Positions 33,531-41,062 of a stretch of 56,486 nt of DNA are shown here, one piece after another. Made by a program: the position numbers and the translations under genes. The notes beneath the pieces were generated by a model. The model was given only the letters and a program-made list of their open reading frames with translations, was not told the origin of the DNA and made no database searches. The DNA comes from CAYUVA01 sp964448115 [NCBI: uncultured bacterium] (GTDB lineage: Bacteria; CAYUVA01), in assembly GCA_964448115.1 (NCBI GenBank), contig CAYUVA010000028.1, positions 1 to 56,486 of the forward strand, given 5' to 3'. Every line of letters begins with the position of its first letter. The first letter of the stretch is position 1.

Positions 33531-35459
33531 TTATCTTTCCAGCTCCAGATTCCATACCTCTTCGAGCATATCCCGATAACCGCGATGACATGTGCTGCAC
33601 AGCTGCAAATTCCCTTCCCATTCGGGGAGTCGCTGTTCCCAGACCTTATGGCATTCAATACACAAGCCGTGCATGGCATTCATATAGCCAGGCGCAAGGC
33701 GCACTCGGTTTCCCAGCTCTGGCGGTGGGATGATAGAATCCTGGCTGACCATCGCCTTGTGGCACTCGCTGCAGGCGGTTGCGGTCTGGAAGGTCTTTGG
33801 CTCAGAGGTATTCTGGTGGCATCTTGTGCAGCCGTCGTTGCCGCCGAGTGCTTGCTGGTGATAACGGTGGCTAAAGATGTTCGATGGCGCGTACATATCA
33901 CGGTGGCACTCGAAGCAGCCGGTCGCCGTATCGTAGGGCTTGTTCAGGTGATGGCAGTAATCGCAATCTTTACCCTGGGTCTTTAGTAGATCCTCGTGTG
34001 CCTTATGATCGAACAAAGCCAGGTAGTGCTCATCATTGCCGTCAATAACCAGAACCTGCGAGTATGGCTCATCGCCGGGGTGAGTTGAAGGCTCTATGAT
34101 CTCAAGAAGCTCCTTGCCAGTTCCATTATCATTAGGCTCGAAGCGCGCTTTTATGGTTCTGGGTGCCTTGACCGGCGTCTTGGCAAGCCTAGCACCCTTC
34201 TGGGCATGAAGGGGCATAAATGAAATCCCCAGAGCGACACCGACCACAGCAGCAATGGAGTATATCTTCGCGCTGCCCGGGATTATGCTCCCCAGCCTGA
34301 CCTGGGTTACCGGATCCGGCTCGATCGGCTTTATCTGTGCTTTGAATGAGCGCTTATCGACTGGGTCATGCTCAAAGACCCTAAAATTCTCGACAAAGAA
34401 GAAAAATACCAGAGCCATGACCGAGACGATGCTTATGCTCACCAGGAACTCGGCTAGCGAGGGGAAGTACCTGGCGCCGGTCTGGCTTACATGCCCCAGT
34501 CCGCCCACCAAGATGCGGTTGAAGACAAAGCCGAAGACGATCATTGAAGCGCCAACAGCAATAGCTGCCCTAGTCTTACGCAACCGGGGGAAAAGGAACA
34601 GAATTGCCGGGATGATCGCACTGAGGGCAATCTCTAAATAAAAGAAAACCGCCTCAAGGCTGGGCACAAGAAGGTAGTGCAGGTTCCCCAGCCGTGCAAG
34701 GTCAATGAATTTCAGCGCAATATAGACTACCAGCACTATCCCGGCATACTTTGCCAGCCCGCGCAGTAGATCCCATCTAATGGGACGATTGTATGCCCAG
34801 TGGCTGACCATGCCCTCCAGGGAGACCATGCCCAAGCCGAGCGCTATGGCTGATATGAAGAAATGAAGGGGCAAAAGGGGGGTGTACCACAGCGGGTGCA
34901 GCCGATGCGGCGTCAAGATGAACAGGGTGCCCAGCGATGACTGGTGCAGGGTCGATAACATTATGCCTAGAAGAACCAGCGGGATGGTCAGCTTGCGCAT
35001 TATATGGTACAAGCGCTTGAACGGGGACTTCTCCAGCACCACCCGGGAAAACTCCAAGGCAAGCACGGTCAGATATAACATTACGCACCAGGCTACCTCG
35101 AACAAGGCAGAGTGCGGATTCCACCAGAACATCGGTCGCCAGATATTATATGGGATACCGATATCGAACAACAGACCGACCGCTACGGCTACATAGCCTA
35201 AAAAAGCGGTCAGAACCGCACTTCGCACTATGCCATGATAGCGCTCAAGATGAAATATATAGACGATGGCGGTGAGCACGAAGCCACCTGCCGCCAGGGC
35301 AACCCCGCCCATGACATCAAAGCCGATCCATAGCCCCCACGGCGTCTTGTCAGACAGGTTGGTTACCGCACCCAAGCCATTTATGAACCTCGACAACGCA
35401 ACCGCTGCGCCAACTCCAACGATGAACCAAAGGAACGTCTTTATCAACCTTATACGCAT
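33531..35459 (-). CDS. NrfD/HybB-type quinone-reactive membrane subunit fused to a hexaheme cytochrome tail
   Basis: 642 residues in two parts. Residues 1-390 have about ten membrane helices with the family landmarks KTPWGLWIGFDVMGG and NPHSALFEVAWCVMLYLT, as in DsrP/HmcC/HybB; this subunit exchanges electrons with menaquinone. The C-terminal region, about residues 490-625, holds six CxxCH heme motifs (CDYCHH, CFECH, CTRCH, CSECH, CIECH, CSTCH) and extra His (HKAHEDL, HRYHQQAL), typical of class III-type multiheme periplasmic cytochromes (HmcA/DsrJ role). In known complexes these are separate proteins, so the fusion is unusual. It lies downstream of the ferredoxin subunit, 12 bp away, on the same strand. 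Confidence 0.93.
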   Translation of the reverse strand: MRIRLIKTFLWFIVGVGAAVALSRFINGLGAVTNLSDKTPWGLWIGFDVMGGVALAAGGFVLTAIVYIFHLERYHGIVRSAVLTAFLGYVAVAVGLLFDIGIPYNIWRPMFWWNPHSALFEVAWCVMLYLTVLALEFSRVVLEKSPFKRLYHIMRKLTIPLVLLGIMLSTLHQSSLGTLFILTPHRLHPLWYTPLLPLHFFISAIALGLGMVSLEGMVSHWAYNRPIRWDLLRGLAKYAGIVLVVYIALKFIDLARLGNLHYLLVPSLEAVFFYLEIALSAIIPAILFLFPRLRKTRAAIAVGASMIVFGFVFNRILVGGLGHVSQTGARYFPSLAEFLVSISIVSVMALVFFFFVENFRVFEHDPVDKRSFKAQIKPIEPDPVTQVRLGSIIPGSAKIYSIAAVVGVALGISFMPLHAQKGARLAKTPVKAPRTIKARFEPNDNGTGKELLEIIEPSTHPGDEPYSQVLVIDGNDEHYLALFDHKAHEDLLKTQGKDCDYCHHLNKPYDTATGCFECHRDMYAPSNIFSHRYHQQALGGNDGCTRCHQNTSEPKTFQTATACSECHKAMVSQDSIIPPPELGNRVRLAPGYMNAMHGLCIECHKVWEQRLPEWEGNLQLCSTCHRGYRDMLEEVWNLELER

Positions 35460-35471
35460 ACTATCCTCGCT

Positions 35472-36278
35472 TTAATCTTCCTGGTTATCAACCTCAGTCT
35501 TTGTATTATTCTCTACCGGCTGGTTATTCATTTTAGCCAGCTTGCGCCTACGCTCGATGATCCAGTAGATGCCAGTCATGATGATGCCCATGCCGAAAAA
35601 CTCAAACGGAACCTTGGTCAATGCGCCCCAGGTGCGCTCAGGCAGTGGCTTGGTCCCTAAATTTTTACCCATGCTCAAGAAGGACAGATCTATGTTAGAT
35701 ATATACATCACCGAAGTTCCGCCGATCTCGTCCTTGCCCCAGATATGATTTATATACCGGTTCGGATTATCATTTATACGCTTCTGCGCGACCTTTAGAA
35801 GCTGTTCGCGCTCACCGAATATGGTCGCTTTGGTCGGACAGATAGCTGTACAAGCCGGCTGATCGAGCTGACCAGCCTTTATCTTGTCATGGCATAATAT
35901 GCACTTACGCACCAGGGCAATCGGCTGAGACCAAAGAAAGCGCGGAATGCCGTAGGGACAAGCCATCATACAATAGCGGCACCCCAGACAGATGCTTGAG
36001 TCGTAGGTTACCGCCCCCTCGGCGGTTTTCTTCATGGCGCCGACCGGACAAGCAGATGCACAGGCAGGCTCCAGGCAATGCCGGCACTGGCGACGCACAT
36101 TGGTATTTCTTGCAGCCCTTATGATGGTTGTCCAACGGCTGGCAGAGAGATCGTCTATTCGCTCCTGCCAGAGCCAGGGCTTGTCTTGACCGGTTTCATT
36201 GGTCTGCTTGCAGGCATCCACGCACTTGGAGCAGCCTATGCATAGGGTAACATCGGTGAGTATCGCCATCTGCTTCAT
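35472..36278 (-). CDS. Four-cluster ferredoxin-like iron-sulfur subunit with membrane anchor
   Basis: 268 residues. Four groups of cysteines bind four [4Fe-4S] clusters: CIGCSKCVDACKQ, CRHCLEPACASACPVGA, CLGCRYCMMACPYG and CILCHDK...CTAICPTKA, the DsrO/HmcB/HybA arrangement. A single hydrophobic helix near the C-terminus (FFGMGIIMTGIYWIIERR) anchors it to the membrane. No Tat signal (RR motif) is visible at the N-terminus, so the clusters probably face the cytosol unless exported by a partner. It links the cytochrome b and NrfD subunits. The start overlaps the previous gene's stop by 4 bp. Confidence 0.92.
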   Translation of the reverse strand: MKQMAILTDVTLCIGCSKCVDACKQTNETGQDKPWLWQERIDDLSASRWTTIIRAARNTNVRRQCRHCLEPACASACPVGAMKKTAEGAVTYDSSICLGCRYCMMACPYGIPRFLWSQPIALVRKCILCHDKIKAGQLDQPACTAICPTKATIFGEREQLLKVAQKRINDNPNRYINHIWGKDEIGGTSVMYISNIDLSFLSMGKNLGTKPLPERTWGALTKVPFEFFGMGIIMTGIYWIIERRRKLAKMNNQPVENNTKTEVDNQED

Positions 36279-36973
36279 ACCTTGTTCTCCTTGTTCAAGA
36301 TGAGAGAGACCTTGCCAGCATAGTGGCGGGGAAAGCGCCAGGTTACCTCGGAGACCAACTGCGTGGTCGGCAAAAGCACGGCATGGGATAGCTTGCTGAG
36401 CGGCATCAAAATAAAGATTAGGTTACCGCTTAACACATGAACAAGCATAACCGCTGTATAGTCGAACGGATTGAGCCAGGGATGCATTGCCAGGTAGCCG
36501 GTGATGAAGGGAATTGATATAAGAGGCGGCAGCATGTAATCCTGGAACCTCGATAAGTGGCGCGAATCCTTGTTGAAGATCCTGCCCAAGAATAACAGCC
36601 AGGCGCTTGCTATGGCAGTAAGGGTCAGAATGTCAGCTATCTGCTGGTTTAGCGCCGGCCATCCAACTCCCAGTCCCCGCTTCCAGAGCACTATGTGCGC
36701 TAAAAGGAATATCGGGGTTATGATTATGCTAAGGTGAAAGATTATCGAGATTACGCTGTAGATTGGCTTTACCTTCACCTTATCCAGCGGGAAGAGCCAT
36801 TTGAGGGTAAACTTGATGATCATCCTCAGATTGATGTTTTTATCATCGGTCGAGCGAAGGGACTTTATCACCCCGTAGGCGGTCAATCCCAGGCAACGCA
36901 ACAAACCGAACATCATGAAAACAAATGCGAACTTGAACATGGGACCTCTTGCCCATTGAAGCCATGCTTCCAT
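36275..36973 (-). CDS. NarI/DsrM/HmcE-like cytochrome b membrane subunit
   Basis: 232 residues with about five hydrophobic helices. Heme-ligand candidates are the His residues in IIFHLSIIITPIFLLAHIV, MHPWLNPFD, VMLVHVLSG and KLSHAV, the di-heme pattern of NarI-type respiratory cytochromes. It would pass electrons between the membrane quinone pool and the cytosolic CCG subunit encoded just upstream (28-bp gap), and overlaps the ferredoxin gene by 4 bp. Full length for the HmcE/DsrM N-terminal core. Confidence 0.87.
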   Translation of the reverse strand: MEAWLQWARGPMFKFAFVFMMFGLLRCLGLTAYGVIKSLRSTDDKNINLRMIIKFTLKWLFPLDKVKVKPIYSVISIIFHLSIIITPIFLLAHIVLWKRGLGVGWPALNQQIADILTLTAIASAWLLFLGRIFNKDSRHLSRFQDYMLPPLISIPFITGYLAMHPWLNPFDYTAVMLVHVLSGNLIFILMPLSKLSHAVLLPTTQLVSEVTWRFPRHYAGKVSLILNKENKV

Positions 36974-37001
36974 CGTATCTTCAGCTCCTTGTAGGAATTC
37001 C

Positions 37002-38348
37002 TTATTCTTTGTTCTTGAAGTCTATAGCCTTGACTAGCAGGTCGTGCAGCCCGACCACCTCGACATCTTCGAGATTATTATCCTCGACCACCTCCCTGAG
37101 CTGCTTCTTGCAGTTGGCGCAGGGTGCGACCACGTACTTGGCGCCGGTTTCCCTTATCTGTTGTGCTTTTATCCTGCCACCCTCTTTGGTGCGATATTTG
37201 CGTATCTCATCGATCGAGACGGTGCCTCCGCCGCCACCGCAGCAGAAGTTGTACATGCGGTTGGGCTGCATCTCCACATAATCAGCGCAGATCGCCTTGA
37301 GGATCTCCCTGGGCTGCTCGATTATCCAGCCACTGCGTGAGATATTGCAGGGATCGTGATACACCACCCGCTCCTTTATGGAGCCGGGAATGACATTGAG
37401 TTTGCCGTTCTCAAGGCATTCGAGCACATACTCCATGCAGTTGACCACCGGTGGAGCGTCCTTGCCACCGCAGAACATCGGTACGCCGAACTTGGCAGAC
37501 CTTGAGGCGTGCCCGCACTCGCCGATCATTATCTTGCGAGCATTGAGACGCTTAAGCTCGAAGACCTCGCGGGAGACGATACGATCCCAGAGCCGATCGC
37601 TATAAAAAAGCCCGTAGTTTATGCCATCGAAGTAACCAGTGCTCAGCGTCCAGGAAGCGCCTACCTCGTGCATCACCGCCAGGTTGCCGATGAGAGTATC
37701 AGCCTCCATCAGAAAATCGCTCACCGCCGGGAAAAAGACATACTCGGCATCCTCGACATCGATAGGCCACTTGGCTTTTACGCCGAACTCCTCCTCAAGC
37801 TCCTCCTCGAGGAACTCGCAGGTATCCTCAAGGGCAATAACCGGTATGGCAGAGGTATTGCCAGTCTTTCCTTCCAGTTGCTCCCTTGTCGCCACCACTA
37901 AGGCTTTGGGGGCTATGCCCAGCTCGGCGAGGATGATCCTGCCCAGGTGGGTGATCAGACCGTGGTCGATACCCATTGGACAGTCGAACTTGCAGCGGCG
38001 ACAGGCTGTGCAGTGATAGAAGCTCTCAGCCATCTCGTCGATATGGTCATCGGTGAGAGTAAAGGAGTTGTACAAGCGCGCCTTCAAAAGCCCGGAGATA
38101 GTGAAGTATCGACGGTAAACCTTCAGTAATAGCTCGGAGCGATAACATGGTATATCCTTGGGATCATTGGTATGCAAGTAGATATGACAGGCAACCGTGC
38201 AGCGGCTGCACTTGGTGCTGACCCTTGAGTAGGTGTCCAAAGCCAATCCGTAGCTCGAACTTTGCAGGATTGCCGAGAAAGCCTCAAGGAACCGCCTCGG
38301 TCTCTCCGCAAGCTCGAACGATTCGACAAAGTAGCTGTATCTGCTCAT
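37002..38348 (-). CDS. Heterodisulfide-reductase-like iron-sulfur protein (HdrD/DsrK/HmcF type)
   Basis: 448 residues. Two N-terminal cysteine groups (CSRCTVACHIYL at about residue 47 and CTACRRCKFDCPMG at about 113) bind [4Fe-4S] clusters. The C-terminal half carries a CCG domain: FCCGGGGGTVS and VAPCANCKKQL, with VVYHDPCNISRSG, which in HdrB/HdrD/DsrK binds a catalytic non-cubane cluster and reduces disulfides. It is cytosolic and heads the operon, 52 bp downstream of a sigma-54-type promoter. Only one complete C-terminal CCG block was seen; the N-terminal half may carry a degenerate one. Its substrate is probably a disulfide or another thiol carrier, not identifiable here. Confidence 0.92.
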   Translation of the reverse strand: MSRYSYFVESFELAERPRRFLEAFSAILQSSSYGLALDTYSRVSTKCSRCTVACHIYLHTNDPKDIPCYRSELLLKVYRRYFTISGLLKARLYNSFTLTDDHIDEMAESFYHCTACRRCKFDCPMGIDHGLITHLGRIILAELGIAPKALVVATREQLEGKTGNTSAIPVIALEDTCEFLEEELEEEFGVKAKWPIDVEDAEYVFFPAVSDFLMEADTLIGNLAVMHEVGASWTLSTGYFDGINYGLFYSDRLWDRIVSREVFELKRLNARKIMIGECGHASRSAKFGVPMFCGGKDAPPVVNCMEYVLECLENGKLNVIPGSIKERVVYHDPCNISRSGWIIEQPREILKAICADYVEMQPNRMYNFCCGGGGGTVSIDEIRKYRTKEGGRIKAQQIRETGAKYVVAPCANCKKQLREVVEDNNLEDVEVVGLHDLLVKAIDFKNKE

Positions 38349-38400
38349 CTGTTTCCTCTTTTTACATAAGACTTAGCATCGTGTTTACAACACTATATTC

Positions 38401-38416
38401 AGCAAAAGTCGATCCA
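38401..38416 (-). promoter_or_regulatory. Sigma-54 (-24/-12) promoter
   Basis: On the minus strand the sequence TGGATCGACTTTTGCT has GG and GC separated exactly as in the consensus TGGCACG-N4-TTGCW (matches at TGG, the CG at positions 6-7, TTGC and the final T). It is about 52 bp upstream of the CCG-subunit start and thus would drive the whole redox/two-component operon. Confidence 0.7.
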
Positions 38417-38537
38417 ATAAGTTTGATTCAGGGCATAAAAAATGTTGAGAAGGGAATAACTATCTAAAAATAAAGCACTTTATTCGATAAGCTAGCCTAC
38501 TTTTTCATTAAGTTGCTCCTAAAATATGCCACAGGTA

Positions 38538-38586
38538 TGTTCCAATTCTGAAACATGTCATGTTATATTGTTGCGTTGATGGAACA
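38538..38586. promoter_or_regulatory. Tandem palindromic enhancer sites for the sigma-54 activator
   Basis: Two 18-bp imperfect palindromes sharing TGTTxC-N5-TGxAACA: TGTTCCAATTCTGAAACA (38538-38555) and TGTTGCGTTGATGGAACA (38569-38586). Their centres are 31 bp apart, close to three helical turns, and a third perfect dyad (AACATG-T-CATGTT, 38552-38564) joins them. They are roughly 120-185 bp upstream of the sigma-54 element, the normal distance for a bacterial enhancer, and immediately upstream of the activator's own ATG (38607), so autoregulation is also possible. Confidence 0.65.
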
Positions 38587-38606
38587 TCTAGGATAAAATA
38601 ATAATC

Positions 38607-39941
38607 ATGATAAATGAAGAGCTAGACATAAGGTACTTCCCGCTTATATTCGACAATATCCCCTACGCCATCTTCACCATCGATGGCAGCGGTAGAATAA
38701 CAGCCTTCAATCGCATGGCTGAGGAACTGACCGGTTATACCCGCCAGGAGGCGCTCGGTAAGCAGTGCTACCGCATCTTTCGCGCCGACATCTGCGAGCT
38801 TGACTGCCCGCTTAAAAGGAGCATCCGCACCGGGAAAAGAATAGAAGACCGTGAGGTCGAGATCATCACCAGCGAGGGAAGAAGAAGCTGGATTGCGATC
38901 TCCACCGCAGCATTGCTGGACGATGAGGGGCATGTAATAGGCGGTGTAGAGATGTTCCGCGACCTGTCGGTGATCAAGGAACTGCGCAGAAAGCTAAAAA
39001 GCAAGTATGTGCTGGAGGATATCATCAGCAAGAATCCAAAGATGCAGGATATCTTCAACATGCTCCCCCTGCTCGCCGCCAGCAGCAGCACAGTGCTGAT
39101 AGAGGGACAAAGCGGCACCGGAAAGGAGCTGGTGGCAAGAGCAATACATAACCTCGGATTGCGCAGGGATAAACCTTTCGTGCCGGTCAACTGCGCCGCC
39201 ATACCGGAAAACCTGGTCGAATCAGAGCTTTTCGGTTACGAGAAGGGAGCCTTCACCGATGCGAAGCAATCAAAACCGGGGCGCTTCGCTATGGCTGATG
39301 GAGGCACCTTGTTCCTCGACGAGATCAGCGAGCTTTCTATGCCGGCTCAAGTAAAGCTGTTAAGGGTATTGCAGAATAAATCTTACGAGCCGCTCGGATC
39401 CGTTAGATCCACAAAGGCGGATGTTAGAATTATAGCAGCCACAAATAGGGACCTTAATAAGGAGGTGGAGAGGAATAATTTCAGACAAGATCTTTACTAT
39501 CGTCTTAATGTCGTAAAGCTCACCATCCCCCCACTATCGGAGCGAATAGAGGATATTCCTTTATTGGTGGAACACTTTATCAACCACTTCAACAACCTTG
39601 AGGGTAGAAGAATAAGGCGCTGCTCGGAAAGGGTGATGGCTGCCCTGATGCGTTATCACTGGCCGGGCAATGTCAGGGAGCTGGAGAACGCCATCGAGCA
39701 CGCATTCGTTGTCTGCATCGGCGATACTATACAGTTGGAGGACCTACCCCAACATATCATTGAGGCTGCCTTGAAAGAGCAGGATGACTCAGCATCCAAA
39801 AACCCGTTTAGCCATGCTGAGGCTCAGATTATCCAAGAGGCGCTAAAACGGAACAACTGGCACAGGCAAAAGACCGCCGATGAGCTGGGTATCTCACGCA
39901 ATACGCTATGGAGAAAGATGAAAAAGTTCGGCATCGATTGA
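38607..39941 (+). CDS. Sigma-54-dependent transcriptional activator (PAS-AAA-Fis)
   Basis: 444 residues. The PAS domain (about 10-125) carries the cysteine pattern CYRIFRADICELDC, akin to that in the histidine kinase at 31310. The AAA+ domain has Walker A GQSGTGKELVARAIHN, the sigma-54-contact GAFTDA loop (about residue 215), Walker B GGTLFLDEISEL and the sensor region LPLxER/RYxWPGNVREL. The C-terminal Fis-type helix-turn-helix is NWHRQKTADELGISRNTLWR. It has no receiver domain, so its input is the PAS domain, or contact with the receivers. It is divergent from the redox operon and likely activates its sigma-54 promoter. Confidence 0.94.
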   Translation: MINEELDIRYFPLIFDNIPYAIFTIDGSGRITAFNRMAEELTGYTRQEALGKQCYRIFRADICELDCPLKRSIRTGKRIEDREVEIITSEGRRSWIAISTAALLDDEGHVIGGVEMFRDLSVIKELRRKLKSKYVLEDIISKNPKMQDIFNMLPLLAASSSTVLIEGQSGTGKELVARAIHNLGLRRDKPFVPVNCAAIPENLVESELFGYEKGAFTDAKQSKPGRFAMADGGTLFLDEISELSMPAQVKLLRVLQNKSYEPLGSVRSTKADVRIIAATNRDLNKEVERNNFRQDLYYRLNVVKLTIPPLSERIEDIPLLVEHFINHFNNLEGRRIRRCSERVMAALMRYHWPGNVRELENAIEHAFVVCIGDTIQLEDLPQHIIEAALKEQDDSASKNPFSHAEAQIIQEALKRNNWHRQKTADELGISRNTLWRKMKKFGID

Positions 39942-39944
39942 GTA

Positions 39945-40046
39945 GCGCCTCACGCAAAGCACGCAAGGGATGTATTCCTTTTTCCCCCGTGCCTTGCTAT
40001 AGAATCCTGGTAGGGTGAGGGTATGCCCTTGTGGTTCAATAACCCT
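39945..40046. repeat. Dispersed repeat cluster
   Basis: CTCACGCAAAGCACGCAAGG (about 39950-39969) on the plus side, and GTATGCCCTTGTGGTTCAAT (about 40021-40040) on the other, fill the gap between the activator and the BtrH-like gene, which converge here. Confidence 0.6.
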
Positions 40047-40047
40047 T

Positions 40048-41055
40048 TCATTGCTCAAGGCGAGCCTTGATATGCTCGAAGAACCAACGCTCAAGCTCAT
40101 AGACCTGCATGGCTTTGGACTCCAACAGAGAAATCATTTTGTCGCTGCCGGTCTCAGATAGCTCCCTGAAGCCATAAGCTATGTCGGTCCACAGCAGGCA
40201 AATATCGGTGATAGCCTTTTTTAGGCTGAAGTCATCGAGCCATGAACTTACAAAGGCAGTTCGATAGAAAAAGTCCCTGAACATGTTGCGAAACAATGCG
40301 CCGCCAGTTCCACGCTTCTGTATGATCTGGTAATTGAAGCGAGCGGAGAACTTCCAGTCCTTGACCTTGTGCTTCCATTGAGGCAATATCCTTGATAGGC
40401 TCAGTATCCCGCCGACCCCCATGTACTGGGTGCTTTTATCGATCATGTTGTTGCAGGTGCGCAACAGAGCCTCACTTGCCATCGCCTCAAAGGGGCGCTG
40501 CGACTCAATCGGCTCAAAGACCAGGTAATCATAATTCAAGGGAAAGGGAAAGTACTGCGAGCTGCGCGCCCTATTCAACTCCACAAGCGGCACCTCCTGA
40601 AGCTCCTCGTAGGCGTTATCGGCAATTAAAGCCGCCTCCTTTTCCTCGTCAAAGCCGACGCAGAGAATGCGGTGGGCGGTAAAGTGCGCATCGGTGTTAT
40701 AATAACCCAGATACGCAATATCGGCAATCAGGATAACCGGCTTCCTGGCAAGTAACAACTCCTTTACAGGCTGCCAGGGATCCTCGCCCTTGCGAACCAG
40801 CCTGTGATCGCAGGAGAAGCCGAGCGTTTTCGCCAGGTCAGGCTCCAGGTTGTCCAGCCTGCCGTGAATGCTGCAACTGGGAGATAGCGACTCATGGTGC
40901 ACCAACATGAAGTGAAGTCCGCTGCCCAGCCCGAAGCAGTCAGCCTCATCGAGCTGCACTCCGTAGTACCTGAGTAGGTCGCACATGGCGGTTGAGCCGC
41001 AGTGGTAGCCAACTCGATGCTCAAAGCCGGGGATGATGTATCTATTTACAGCCAT
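40048..41055 (-). CDS. BtrH-like N-terminal domain protein (butirosin H-type acyltransferase family)
   Basis: 335 residues. The N-terminal ~190 residues match the BtrH pattern: GYHCGSTAMCDLLRYYG with a catalytic-type Cys, then DAHFTAHRILCVGFD with a catalytic-type His, and ALIADNAYEE, a cysteine-protease-like fold. The C-terminal ~140 residues (STQYMGVGGILSLSRILPQW and onward) are helical, as in the DUF4872 partner domain. BtrH transfers an acyl group from a carrier protein to an aminoglycoside; here the substrate is unknown. It starts 7 bp after the stop of the subtilase, so both are likely in one operon. No acyl-carrier or aminoglycoside gene is near. Confidence 0.8.
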   Translation of the reverse strand: MAVNRYIIPGFEHRVGYHCGSTAMCDLLRYYGVQLDEADCFGLGSGLHFMLVHHESLSPSCSIHGRLDNLEPDLAKTLGFSCDHRLVRKGEDPWQPVKELLLARKPVILIADIAYLGYYNTDAHFTAHRILCVGFDEEKEAALIADNAYEELQEVPLVELNRARSSQYFPFPLNYDYLVFEPIESQRPFEAMASEALLRTCNNMIDKSTQYMGVGGILSLSRILPQWKHKVKDWKFSARFNYQIIQKRGTGGALFRNMFRDFFYRTAFVSSWLDDFSLKKAITDICLLWTDIAYGFRELSETGSDKMISLLESKAMQVYELERWFFEHIKARLEQ

Positions 41056-41062
41056 CTAAGCT

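Noticed and set aside
40392-40682. Plus-strand Arg/Pro/Cys-rich frame
   Set aside because: Antisense of the BtrH-like gene; composition typical of shadow frames.
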